A stretch of DNA of 64,000 nt from Streptomyces sp. WZ-12 (GTDB taxonomy: Bacteria > Actinomycetota > Actinomycetes > Streptomycetales > Streptomycetaceae), in NCBI RefSeq assembly GCF_028898845.1, contig NZ_CP118574.1:3100001-3164000 (forward strand), in the 5' to 3' direction. Positions within the stretch are counted from its first letter, which is position 1, and each line of letters starts with the position of its first letter. Under the pieces are notes generated by a model. That model did no database searches, was not told the origin of the DNA, and saw only the letters and a list, made by a program, of their open reading frames with translations. A program made the translations under genes and the position numbers. Below are positions 19,812 to 27,874 of the stretch, piece by piece.

Positions 19812-20537
19812 TCAGGGTGCCGGTGGCGCGGTGGCGGGATCCGGCGCATCGGTGGGCTCCTCGTCCGACCCGCGGGACGCGCCGCGCCGGCGGGAACGGA
19901 GCACCTCCAGGGCGATCGGGGTCAGTGATGCCAGGACCACCAAGCCGACGACGGGCAGCAGGTAGCGGTCGACGTTGGGCACCGACGAGCCCAGCGCGTA
20001 TCCCGCGAAGGTGAGGCCGAACGTCCAGATCAAGCCACCGATGATCTGCCAGAGGGCGAAGCTGCGGGCCGGCACGTTCAGGGCGCCGGCGAGCGGGTTG
20101 AGCACGGTGCGGACGATCGGCACGAAGCGGGCCAGCACGATCGCCTTGGCGTGGCCGTAGCGGGCGAGGTACTCCTCGGCGCGGGCGGCGCCCTCCTGCA
20201 GCTTGCGGGAGCGGCCGCGGGCGAGCAGGGCGCGGCCGCCGCGGCGGCCGATCCAGTAGCCGGTCTGCGAGCCGAGGAGCGTGCCGACCGCCGCGGCGGC
20301 CAACACCTGCGGCAGGGCGAGGTGGACGGCGCCGCCGACGCCGGGCGCGCACAGCAGCCCGGCGGTGAACAGCAGCGAGTCGCCGGGCAGGAAGAAGCCG
20401 ACCAGGAGGCCGGTCTCGGCGAAGAGGACGACGGCGACCCCGAGCGCGCCGAAGGCGGCGAGCAGGGAGCCGGCGTCGAGGACGTTGACCGCCTGGGTGA
20501 CGGTGTCGACGTGCAGTGCAGCGGCCGCTACGGCCAT
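19812..20537 (-). CDS. DedA-family membrane protein (VTT/SNARE-associated domain)
   Basis: A 241-residue integral membrane protein with DedA features: FAETGLLVGFFLPGDSLLF near residues 38-56, the YLARYGHAKAIVLARFVPIVRTVLNPLAGA block near 120-149 with the conserved ARF-x3-R-x3-P motif, and four or more membrane segments. Some DedA members (UptA/PopT-type) flip undecaprenyl phosphate; others affect membrane homeostasis. The start ATG 20537 is preceded by GGGAGGGG; frames further upstream are antisense to blaI. A Gly/Ser/Asp/Pro-rich tail follows the last segment. It leads an apparent operon with two PAP2 phosphatases and shares the operator region with blaI. Confidence 0.88.
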   Translation of the reverse strand: MAVAAAALHVDTVTQAVNVLDAGSLLAAFGALGVAVVLFAETGLLVGFFLPGDSLLFTAGLLCAPGVGGAVHLALPQVLAAAAVGTLLGSQTGYWIGRRGGRALLARGRSRKLQEGAARAEEYLARYGHAKAIVLARFVPIVRTVLNPLAGALNVPARSFALWQIIGGLIWTFGLTFAGYALGSSVPNVDRYLLPVVGLVVLASLTPIALEVLRSRRRGASRGSDEEPTDAPDPATAPPAP

Positions 20538-20590
20538 GTCAGTGGCCCCTCCCATAATGGGTTGTGGGCCTGCCGAGCGGCGGACCCACC

Positions 20591-20627
20591 GTCTACAGTT
20601 CCGTAGACGGTCTACGGAACTGTAGAC
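20591..20627. promoter_or_regulatory. Perfect 37-bp palindrome, candidate BlaI operator shared by blaI-M56 and dedA
   Basis: GTCTACAGTTCCGTAGAC (20591-20608), one central base, then the exact reverse complement (20610-20627). Each arm also contains a TAC-type dyad, GTCTAC...GTAGAC, so it holds two dyads in tandem, as in BlaI/MecI operators, whose core is TACA/TGTA. It lies 25 bp upstream of blaI and 54 bp upstream of dedA. The embedded TACAGT on both strands could be the -10 box of each promoter. Confidence 0.8.
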
Positions 20628-20651
20628 GACGGAAAGGGTGGAGGCCGTTCC

Positions 20652-21101
20652 ATGTCGGAGACACCACCCGCGCAGCGCCGCCCCGCCGGCGAGCTGGAGG
20701 CGAGCGTGCTGGCGGCCCTCTGGGCGGCCGGCGGCCCGCTGACCCCGGCCGAGGTGCAGGGCGAGCTGGACGGCCGGCTGGCCCGGACGACCGTCACCAC
20801 CATCCTCAGCCGGCTGCACGACAAGGGCGCGGTCTCCCGCACCCGGGCCGGCCGCGGCTTCGCCTACTCCCCGATACACGACTCCGCCGGGCTCACCGCC
20901 CGGCGGATGCGCAGCGAGCTCGACAAGCAGGACGACCGCACCACCGCGCTCGCCCGCTTCGTCTCCGAGCTGACCACCGAGGACGAGCGACTGCTCCGCG
21001 CGCTGCTGGACGAGGCGGAGCCGGGGGATGCGGCTGCCGACGGCGCGGGCCCGCACGGCGCCGCCGACGGCCACCGCCCCGCACCCGGGGCCACGTCGTG
21101 A
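20652..21101 (+). CDS. BlaI/MecI/CopY-family winged-helix repressor
   Basis: The 149-residue protein has the BlaI winged helix at residues about 10-75: GELEASVLAALWAAGGPLTPAEVQGEL then RTTVTTILSRLHDKGAVSRTRAGRGFAYSP (recognition helix and wing), followed by a dimerisation region up to about residue 120 and an Ala/Gly/Pro-rich tail. In the family the repressor is cleaved or inactivated through its M56 partner. GGAGG (20639-20643) precedes the ATG. Its stop overlaps the M56 gene start by four bases, as expected for a repressor/sensor pair. Confidence 0.93.
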   Translation: MSETPPAQRRPAGELEASVLAALWAAGGPLTPAEVQGELDGRLARTTVTTILSRLHDKGAVSRTRAGRGFAYSPIHDSAGLTARRMRSELDKQDDRTTALARFVSELTTEDERLLRALLDEAEPGDAAADGAGPHGAADGHRPAPGATS

Positions 21102-22057
21102 TCTTCGCCGTCTGGGTCCCGCTGCTGATGCCGCTGCTGGCGGTGCCCGCCGCCCGCCGGCTCGCCGAGTCGCTGCCGCCGCGGGCGGCGGCCTGGCTGC
21201 TGACCGGCTGCGCCGCCGTGCTCGCCGCCTGCACGGCCGCGGCGCTCGGCCTGCTCGCGGTCGCCGGGGCGCTGCGGCTGCCGCCGGTCGCCGCCTTCGG
21301 CCACCTCCAGCGCGGGCTGCCGGGCACCGACGCGGTGGTGACCGTCCCGGCCGCCCCGATCGCCGGCGCGCTGCTGGCCTGCGGCGTGATCGCCGTCGCC
21401 CGCCGCGCGCTGCGGCACCGCGCCGAGCTGCGCGCCGCCCGGCGCGCCGCCGACGGCCACGCCCTCGCCGGCGACCTGTGCGTCCTGCCGGACGCGGTGC
21501 CCGACGCCTACGCCCTCCCCGGCCGCCCGGACCGGGTGGTGGTCACCGCCGGGATGCTGCGCGCGCTGCCGTCGGCCGAGCGGGAGGCCCTGTTCGCCCA
21601 TGAGCGCGCTCATCTCGCCGGCCGCCACCACCTCTTCCTGCTGACCGTCGCGCTGGCCGCGGCCTGGCACCCGCTGCTGCGCGGCCTGCGCGCCCCGCTG
21701 GCGTACGCGCTGGAGCGCTGGGCGGACGAGGCCGCCGCCTCCCGGGTGGGCGACCGCCAGCTCACCGCCCGCGCGATCGGCCGCGCCGCGCTGGCGACCC
21801 GCACTCACCCCGCGGCCCCGCCCCGCCCCGGCCCCGCGCTCGCCGCGACGACCGGCCCGGTCCCCCGCCGCGTCGCCGCCCTGCTCGGCCCCGAGCCCCC
21901 GACGGCCCGCCCCCGCCGCGCCGTCCCCGGTGCCCACCGCCTGATAGCCGCCGCCCTACTGGCCTGCGTCGCCTTCTCCGCCGCGGGCGCGGTGGACGCC
22001 GCGGCCGACCTCCACCAGAACGTGGAAACGGCGCAGGGCGAGCATCCGGGGCGGTAG
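21098..22057 (+). CDS. M56-family (BlaR1/MecR1-like) membrane metallopeptidase
   Basis: The 319-residue membrane protein has the zinc motif HERAH at residues 168-172 and a downstream glutamate in LERWADEAAA near residue 206, as in BlaR1-type proteases. Membrane segments are visible near residues 1-20, 30-60 and 88-110 and a last one near 290-310. It lacks a C-terminal penicillin-binding sensor, so the signal is not a beta-lactam bound in BlaR1 fashion; the sensor may be the membrane part itself. Start GTG 21098 overlaps blaI (GTGA). The gene ends at a hairpin shared with the convergent kinase gene. Confidence 0.92.
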   Translation: MIFAVWVPLLMPLLAVPAARRLAESLPPRAAAWLLTGCAAVLAACTAAALGLLAVAGALRLPPVAAFGHLQRGLPGTDAVVTVPAAPIAGALLACGVIAVARRALRHRAELRAARRAADGHALAGDLCVLPDAVPDAYALPGRPDRVVVTAGMLRALPSAEREALFAHERAHLAGRHHLFLLTVALAAAWHPLLRGLRAPLAYALERWADEAAASRVGDRQLTARAIGRAALATRTHPAAPPRPGPALAATTGPVPRRVAALLGPEPPTARPRRAVPGAHRLIAAALLACVAFSAAGAVDAAADLHQNVETAQGEHPGR

Positions 22058-22067
22058 GGCGGAGCAC

Positions 22068-22093
22068 GGAGCGGCGGACAGCCCCGCCGCTCC
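22068..22093. terminator. Hairpin between convergent M56 and histidine kinase genes
   Basis: Perfect 10-bp arms GGAGCGGCGG and CCGCCGCTCC around a six-base loop, 11 bp after the M56 stop. It has no U-tract but is positioned as a bidirectional terminator in the 166-bp convergent gap. Confidence 0.6.
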
Positions 22094-22223
22094 CCACCCG
22101 GCGCCCGGACCGCACGGCGCCCCGCGGACACCAGGGCGAGCCCGTCAACTCCCGCCCGGCGCCCGGCCGTTGGCGCCCCACGAGTGCACGGCACCCCGTA
22201 ACGCCCCGCCACGGCAGGCCCGC

Positions 22224-23729
22224 TCACCCCACCGCGCCCCCGACCTCCTCCGCCCCTTCGTCGGCCGGCTCCGGGGCGTCCCTCGCGACCGTGAAGCCCA
22301 GGCGGGCGCCGCCGCCGGGGCGGGGAGCGGCGAAGGCCCGGCCGCCGTGGGTCAGGGCTATCTCACGGACGATGGCCAGGCCCAGGCCCGAGCCGGGGAG
22401 GCCGCGGGCGGCCGGGGCGCGGTAGAAGCGGTCGAAGACGTAGGGCAGGTCGCACTCGGCGATGCCGGGGCCGCGGTCGAGGACCTCGACGCGGGCGCCG
22501 GTGACCACCACCTCGATCGGCGCGGTCCCCTCGGCGTCGAACTTGGCGGCGTTCTCCAGGAGGTTGCCGACCGCCCGGTGCAGGGCGGCCGGGCGGCCCG
22601 CGACCACCGCCGGGCGGTCGGTGCGCACGGTGATCTCCCGGCCGGTGCGCCGGCGGGTCGCGGCCACCGCCCGCTCGACGACCTCGGCCAGGTGCACCTC
22701 GGACGCCGGGTCGTCGCCGTGCTGTCCGGCGGCCAGCGCGACCAACTCGTTGACGAGATCGGTCAGTTCGCGGGCCTCGCCGGACAGGTCGGCGAGGAGC
22801 TCCTCGCGGGCGTCCGGCGGCAGCTCGTCGAAGCGCTTGAGCAGCGAGATGTTGGTGCGCAGCGAGGTCAGCGGGGTGCGCAGCTCGTGCCCGGCGTCCT
22901 GGACGAGCCGCTGCTGGTCGCGGATCGCGACGGTCAGCCGGCCGAGCATGTCGTCGAAGGCCCGGCCGAGCCGGGCGACCTCGTCCCGGCCGGTCACCGG
23001 CACCTGCACATCGACCCGGCCGTGCCCGGCGACGCTCTCCGCGGCCGCGGTCAGATGGACCAGCCGCCCGGTGATCCGGCGGGCCAGCCACCAGCCGACG
23101 GCCCCGGCCAGCGCGATCACCCCGGCGGCCAGCAGCACGGTGCGCTGTTGGAGCGCGGCGAGCAGGTCCTCGGTGCCGCTGAACTTCTGGGCGACCTGGA
23201 CGGCGCCGCGGCCGCCGCCGAGCGCCACCGTGGCGACGTGGTACTCCGTCTCGCCGACGACGGCGACCCGTTCCTCGAAGCGGCCGGCCTCCCGCTGGGC
23301 GGCCAGGCGGCGTTCGCCGTCGCCCACCGGGAGCGCGGGGCGCCCGGCCTCGGCGATCCGCCCGTCGGCGGTGAGCACCTGGACGTCTGTGCGGGTGGCG
23401 CCGGCCAGTTCGTCCCGCGGCCCGCCGGGGTCGCGGCCGGGGCCGGTGGCGTAGTCGGCGACCGTGTGCGGCTCCTGTTGCACCTGGGCCCGCAGGTCCT
23501 GGACGACCTCGGTGAAGAACGACTTCTCGTCCATCCGCACCAGCCGGGCCGCCGCGTCGTAGCTGAGGAACCCGACCAGCACCGTCACCCCGGCGGCGCC
23601 GGCGGCGAAGGCCAGCGCGAAGGAGGTGCGCAGGCTGGCCGGCTTACGGGCGCGCAGCCAGGCAGCCAGCCACCGGCGGACCCGGTGGGTCCCCGGCAGC
23701 CGGGCGGACGGACCGCGGCGCCCGGACAC
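22224..23729 (-). CDS. Sensor histidine kinase (MprB-like, OmpR-linked)
   Basis: A 501-residue kinase: membrane segment near residues 35-60, an external sensor region to about 190, a second membrane segment near 190-212, a HAMP region (RRITGRLVHLTAAAESVAGHG...), HisKA with the phosphorylated His in DAGHELRTPLTSLRTN near residue 278, and an HATPase with N-box RAVGNLLENAAKF, G1 VLDRGPGI and G2 GSGLGLAIV. The GTG start lies one base after the response-regulator stop. The architecture resembles mycobacterial MprB-type envelope-stress kinases; the signal is unknown. The Glu-rich C-terminal tail is unusual. Confidence 0.92.
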   Translation of the reverse strand: MSGRRGPSARLPGTHRVRRWLAAWLRARKPASLRTSFALAFAAGAAGVTVLVGFLSYDAAARLVRMDEKSFFTEVVQDLRAQVQQEPHTVADYATGPGRDPGGPRDELAGATRTDVQVLTADGRIAEAGRPALPVGDGERRLAAQREAGRFEERVAVVGETEYHVATVALGGGRGAVQVAQKFSGTEDLLAALQQRTVLLAAGVIALAGAVGWWLARRITGRLVHLTAAAESVAGHGRVDVQVPVTGRDEVARLGRAFDDMLGRLTVAIRDQQRLVQDAGHELRTPLTSLRTNISLLKRFDELPPDAREELLADLSGEARELTDLVNELVALAAGQHGDDPASEVHLAEVVERAVAATRRRTGREITVRTDRPAVVAGRPAALHRAVGNLLENAAKFDAEGTAPIEVVVTGARVEVLDRGPGIAECDLPYVFDRFYRAPAARGLPGSGLGLAIVREIALTHGGRAFAAPRPGGGARLGFTVARDAPEPADEGAEEVGGAVG

Positions 23730-23730
23730 C

Positions 23731-24462
23731 TCAGTCCTCCCGGAGGACGTAGCCGACGCCGCGCACCGTGTGGATCAGCGGCCGGCTGCCCGGCACGTCC
23801 ACCTTCCGCCGCAGATAGCCGACGTAGACCGCGAGGTTCTTCGAGCCGGGTCCGAAGTCGTAGCCCCATATCCGGTCGTAGATCGTCGAGTGGTCCAGGA
23901 CGATCCCGGCATTCCGGGCCAGCAGCTCCAGCAGCTCGAACTCGGTGCGGGTCAGCTCCAGTTCGCGCTCCCCGCGCCAGGCGCGCCGCGAGGGGCCGTC
24001 GATCCGCAGGTCGGCCGCCTCGACGACGCCGCTCTCCGCGGCCCGGGCGTCGTACCCCTCGCCGGGCCCGGCGCCGTCGGCCGCCCGCGACGGCTGGGCG
24101 GTGCGCCGCAGCAGCGCCCGCAGCCGGGCGAAGACCTCCTCGATCTCGAACGGCTTGACCACGTAGTCGTCGGCGCCGGCGTCGAGTCCGGCGATCCGGT
24201 CCGCGGTCTCGACCCGGGCGGTGAGCATCAGGATCGGGGTGCGGTCCTGTTCGGCGCGGAGCACCTGGCAGACCTGGAGCCCGTCGATCCCCGGCATCAT
24301 CACGTCCAGCAGGATCACGTCCGGCCGTTCGCGGTGGGCGGCGGCCAGCGCCTGGATGCCGTCGGCGACGGCGGTGACGCGGTAGCCCTCCAGGGTCAGC
24401 GCGCGTTCCAGCGCGGTGCGGATGGGGCGGTCGTCCTCGGCCAGCAGCACGGAGTGGGTCAC
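23731..24462 (-). CDS. OmpR-family response regulator (MprA-like)
   Basis: The 243-residue protein has a receiver domain with acidic pocket EDD (residues 9-11), phosphoacceptor Asp in VILLDVMMPG near residue 53, Thr in LTAR and Lys in VVKPFEIEE near 104-112, then a Gly/Ala-rich linker of about 35 residues and a winged helix with the transactivation loop (TRTEFELLELLARN, HSTIYDRIWGYDFGPGSKNLAVYVGYLRRKV, IHTVRGVGYVLR). Its stop is directly followed by the cognate kinase. The ATG at 24462 begins the canonical receiver strand. Confidence 0.95.
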   Translation of the reverse strand: MTHSVLLAEDDRPIRTALERALTLEGYRVTAVADGIQALAAAHRERPDVILLDVMMPGIDGLQVCQVLRAEQDRTPILMLTARVETADRIAGLDAGADDYVVKPFEIEEVFARLRALLRRTAQPSRAADGAGPGEGYDARAAESGVVEAADLRIDGPSRRAWRGERELELTRTEFELLELLARNAGIVLDHSTIYDRIWGYDFGPGSKNLAVYVGYLRRKVDVPGSRPLIHTVRGVGYVLRED

Positions 24463-24745
24463 CCGGCAAGTCTGCCAAGGCCCCCCTCCCTGGTGCGGGT
24501 CCCCCCGCGCGGCCGACCCCCGCCGGGCGCTTTCTTACCGCGCTCTCACCCGCGCTTACCGGCCTCTCACCCGGGGCACGCCCTCGGCTTACCCGCCCCC
24601 GGGACGGTGGCCGGTGCCGGACGGGCCGCCCACGGGACCGGCCGGCCGCCGCACGGACGGCCCGGCGCCGAGGGGGCCCGGGCGCCGATACCGACACCCG
24701 TGGCCGCGCCCCCGGAACACCTCGCAGAGACCCCGCACGACACCT

Positions 24746-25999
24746 ATGAAGATCACTTTCCTGCTGCACAACGCGTACGCCGTCGGCGCCCCGCTGCGCG
24801 CCACCCTCGCGCTCGCCGCCGCGCTCGCCGACCGCCACGACGTCGAGCTGGTCTCGATGCTGCGCCACCGGGAGGTCCCGCGGTGCGCGGTGGACCCCCG
24901 GCTGCGCCTGGTGCCGCTGGTGGACACCCGGGTGGGCAGCGACGACATGGCGCACCCGCTGTTCGGCGCGCCCGCGCTGGACTTCCCGCGCGCCGATCCG
25001 CACCACCACCAGTACAGCCGGCTGGTCGACCTCCGGGCCGCGGAGTTCCTGCGCGGCACCGACGCCGACGTCCTCATCGGGACCCGGCCGGGCATCAACG
25101 CCTATCTGGCCCGCTTCGGCCCCCGCCGGGCCCTGCGGATCGGCCGGGTGCCGCTGCGGTACGACGCGCACGGCGCCCCGCTGCTGGCCGAACTCGTCGG
25201 CCCCTACCGGGCGTTGGACGCGCTGGTCACCACCACCGAGGCGGAGGCGGCCCATTGGCGGGCGCGGCTGTCGCTGCCCGGTGTGCGGGTGCTGGCGGTG
25301 CCGACCGTCGTCCCGCCGCCGGACGCCCCGCCGACCGGCCCGGACGCGGAACCGGCGGCGGCCCGCGCGGCGGAGCGGGGCGCGCCGACGCTCGTCGCGG
25401 CCGGCCCGCTCGTCCCCGGCGAGCGCTTCGACCTGCTCGTCGAGGCGTTCTCCGCGGTCTGCGCCCAACACCCGGGCTGGCGGCTGCGGATCCACGGCGA
25501 GGGCCCGGAACGCGCCCGGCTGCGCAGCCTGATCGACGGGCTGGGGCTGGCCGGGCGGGCGGAGTTGGCCGGGCCGCGGACGCCGGACGGGGCGGAGTTC
25601 GCGGGCGCGACGCTCGCCGCGTCGGCCTCCGACGCCGAGGCGTCCGGGCCGGCCCTGGCCGAGGCGATGCGGCGCGGCGTCCCGGTCGTCGGCATCGGCC
25701 GGCCGCCCGGCCCGACGGAGCTGCTCCAGGACGGCGGCGGGGGCGGGGTGTTGGTGCCGCCCGACGACGGACGAGCCCTGGTGGGGGCGCTGTTGGAGCT
25801 GGCCGAGGACCCGGAACGGCGCCGGGCGATGGCCACGGCCGCGCTGGAGAGTGCCCGCCGGCACGGCCCAGGGCAGGTCGCCGAGTGCTACCGGGCGCTG
25901 ATCGCGGAGCTGCGCGCCACCCGCCGGGCCCGGTTCGTCCGCCGCGTGTTCAGCCTGGCCCTCGCCCCGGCGCCGGCCCGCAGAAACGAACGAAGCTGA
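24746..25999 (+). CDS. Glycosyltransferase, group 1 (GT4-like)
   Basis: A 417-residue GT-B fold protein. The N-terminus MKITFLLHNAYAVGAPLRATLALAAALADRHDVELVSM is the typical Rossmann start; the second domain has the donor-binding region ASASDAEASGPALAEAMRRGVPVVG near residues 292-315, with the E-x7-E motif, and a PTELLQDGGGGGVLVPPDD segment. No membrane segment or signal peptide. The sugar donor and acceptor are not clear, and no polysaccharide cluster surrounds it. The ATG at 24746 is supported by family N-terminus, but its ribosome site is weak; an Arg-rich tail ends the protein. Confidence 0.85.
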   Translation: MKITFLLHNAYAVGAPLRATLALAAALADRHDVELVSMLRHREVPRCAVDPRLRLVPLVDTRVGSDDMAHPLFGAPALDFPRADPHHHQYSRLVDLRAAEFLRGTDADVLIGTRPGINAYLARFGPRRALRIGRVPLRYDAHGAPLLAELVGPYRALDALVTTTEAEAAHWRARLSLPGVRVLAVPTVVPPPDAPPTGPDAEPAAARAAERGAPTLVAAGPLVPGERFDLLVEAFSAVCAQHPGWRLRIHGEGPERARLRSLIDGLGLAGRAELAGPRTPDGAEFAGATLAASASDAEASGPALAEAMRRGVPVVGIGRPPGPTELLQDGGGGGVLVPPDDGRALVGALLELAEDPERRRAMATAALESARRHGPGQVAECYRALIAELRATRRARFVRRVFSLALAPAPARRNERS

Positions 26000-26216
26000 A
26001 ACGGCCGGACGAACAGGACCGGTCCACCCACCCGTCCCTCCCACCCCACACACCCCAACCGCGCCTCACGTCACCAACTCGCCGGCGCCGTCGGGAACTT
26101 CGGCGCGGCAATCTGGCGTCTCCGGTCGTGAACATGCTGAACTGCTGAGGGGGCGACTGCCGCTTCGCGCAGATGACGCTTCGCTTTTCCGTAGGTCCGA
26201 CGGCAGGAGGCCGCTC

Positions 26217-26771
26217 ATGCTGCACGGTGTCGATGTCAGCTCCTACAACACCGGATATTCCGCCACGGGACTGGACTTCGTCCTGATCAAGGCGACCGAG
26301 GGCCGCTCCTACGTCAATCCGCACCAGTCGGCGCAGGCGGCGCGGGCCCGCGAGGCGGGGGCCGTGGTCGGCTTCTACCACTTCCTGTGGCCGGGCAACA
26401 TCGCCGCCCAGGCCCGCTACTTCGTGGAGAGGTGCGCGTCGGCGCACGGCGACGTCCTGGCCGCGGACTGGGAGACCACCGGCGCCGGCTCCTACGCCAG
26501 CAACGCGCAGAAGGACCAGTTCCTCCAGGAGGTCAAGAAGCTGCGCCCCACCCACCGGGTGCTGCTCTACTGCAACCGCGACTTCTGGCTGCACCGTGAC
26601 ACCACCTCGTACGCCGCGGACGGGCTGTGGATCGCCGACTACGTCGCGGCCGGGCACCCGCGGATCAAGGCGAAGTGGCGGATCCACCAGTACACCGACA
26701 CCCCGCTGGACAAGAACGTCGCCTCCTTCGGCAGCAGGGCCGAGCTCAAGAAGTGGGCGCACCCCGCATAA
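26217..26771 (+). CDS. GH25-family lysozyme-like protein without a signal peptide
   Basis: A 184-residue single-domain protein with GH25 landmarks: LHGVDVSSYN at the N-terminus (catalytic-site Asp), VLIKATEG near residues 23-30, FYHFLWPG near 55-62, the acidic pair AADWET near 81-86, and QYTD near the C-terminus. GH25 enzymes cleave peptidoglycan between N-acetylmuramic acid and N-acetylglucosamine. Unlike most secreted muramidases it has no signal peptide or cell-wall domain and starts right at the catalytic core. GGCAGGAGG precedes the ATG. nadE lies 99 bp downstream on the same strand. Confidence 0.9.
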   Translation: MLHGVDVSSYNTGYSATGLDFVLIKATEGRSYVNPHQSAQAARAREAGAVVGFYHFLWPGNIAAQARYFVERCASAHGDVLAADWETTGAGSYASNAQKDQFLQEVKKLRPTHRVLLYCNRDFWLHRDTTSYAADGLWIADYVAAGHPRIKAKWRIHQYTDTPLDKNVASFGSRAELKKWAHPA

Positions 26772-26870
26772 ACTTCTCGGGCAGTACCCCGATACGCCTG
26801 GCCGACACCGCGCGCGACCCGATCCCGCGGTGGGTGAACAGCGCGTGACGAAGAGCGTGAAGGAGCACCC

Positions 26871-27701
26871 GTGACGGACCCGGCGGCCAAGGCCCTGCAG
26901 CAGGAGATAGCCCAGGAACTCCGGGTGACCGCGGAGTTCGACGCCGCCCGGGAGATCGAGCGCCGGGTGTCCTTCCTCACAGCGCAGCTCACCTCCACGG
27001 GGCTGCGCTCCCTGGTGCTGGGGATCAGCGGCGGGGTCGACTCCACCACCACGGGTCGGCTCTGCCAGCTCGCCGTGGAGCGGGCCCGCGCCGAGGGGCA
27101 CGACGCGACGTTCTTCGCGATGCGGCTGCCCTACGGGGTGCAGGCGGACGAGAAGGACGCCCAACGGGCGCTGGACTTCATCCGCGCCGACCGCCTGCTG
27201 ACCGTCGACGTCCGGCCGGCCAGCGATGCCGCGCTGGCCTCCGCGCTGGACGGCGGCGTCGCCTTCCGCGACGCCCACCAACAGGACTTCGTGCACGGCA
27301 ACATCAAGGCCCGCCAGCGCATGATCGCCCAGTACGCGGTGGCGGGCGCGGAGGCCGGCCTGGTGGTGGGCACCGACCACGCCGCCGAGGCGGTCTCCGG
27401 CTTCTTCACCAAGTTCGGCGACGGCGCGGCCGACGTGGTCCCGCTGACCGGGCTGACCAAGCGCCGGGTGCGCGCCGTCGCCCGAGCCCTGGGCGCCCCC
27501 GCCGAACTGGTCGAGAAGGTCCCGACGGCCGACCTGGAGACCCTCGACCCGGGCAAGCCCGACGAGGACGCGCTGGGCGTCAGCTACGACCAGATCGACG
27601 ACTTCCTGGAGGGCGAGCCGGTCGAGGAGGCCGCGTTCGAGGCGATCGTCCGGCGCTACCGCCTCACCGCCCACAAGCGGGCGCTGCCGATCGCTCCCTG
27701 A
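26871..27701 (+). CDS. nadE: NH3-dependent NAD+ synthetase
   Basis: The 276-residue enzyme makes NAD from nicotinate adenine dinucleotide, ATP and ammonia. It has the ATP pyrophosphatase P-loop [12 protein letters not shown] near residues 47-58, [34 protein letters not shown] near 165-199, and a C-terminal [12 protein letters not shown] segment. Length matches ammonia-dependent NadE (about 275 residues), with no amidase domain. GTG 26871 has AGGAG (26861-26865) five bases upstream. Confidence 0.96.
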   Translation: MTDPAAKALQQEIAQELRVTAEFDAAREIERRVSFLTAQLTSTGLRSLVLGISGGVDSTTTGRLCQLAVERARAEGHDATFFAMRLPYGVQADEKDAQRALDFIRADRLLTVDVRPASDAALASALDGGVAFRDAHQQDFVHGNIKARQRMIAQYAVAGAEAGLVVGTDHAAEAVSGFFTKFGDGAADVVPLTGLTKRRVRAVARALGAPAELVEKVPTADLETLDPGKPDEDALGVSYDQIDDFLEGEPVEEAAFEAIVRRYRLTAHKRALPIAP

Positions 27702-27704
27702 CGG

Positions 27705-27729
27705 CGGGCGGGCCCACCGCGCCCGCCCG
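27705..27729 (+). terminator. Hairpin downstream of nadE
   Basis: Perfect 9-bp arms CGGGCGGGC and GCCCGCCCG around a seven-base loop, four bases after the nadE stop; no U-tract. Confidence 0.55.
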
Positions 27730-27845
27730 GCACCGTCCCGTCACACGACGGCCAGGCGACGGTCATCGCCGCGGTGCTAAACCATGGCCCGCAGCGGGCA
27801 TGCATCCGGCCATGGGAAGCCACGAAGTGCGATCGGAAGATCAAC

Positions 27846-27867
27846 TGTCAGTGGGGCCGCCTACTCT
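27846..27867 (+). promoter_or_regulatory. PafBC-type (RecA-independent DNA-damage) promoter
   Basis: TGTCAGTG (27846-27853), exactly eight bases, then TACTCT (27862-27867). This fits the actinobacterial RecA-NDp consensus tTGTCRGTG-N8-TAnnnT recognised with PafBC, except the first base (C instead of T). The start codon at 27875 lies about seven bases past the -10 box, so the mRNA is probably leaderless. Confidence 0.75.
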
Positions 27868-27874
27868 CCACGGT

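Noticed and set aside
20538..20556. TGTCAGTG followed by CATAAT upstream of blaI as a third PafBC-type promoter
   Set aside because: At the required eight-base spacing the -10 is CATAAT, which does not fit TAnnnT, and it lies about 100 bp from the start codon.
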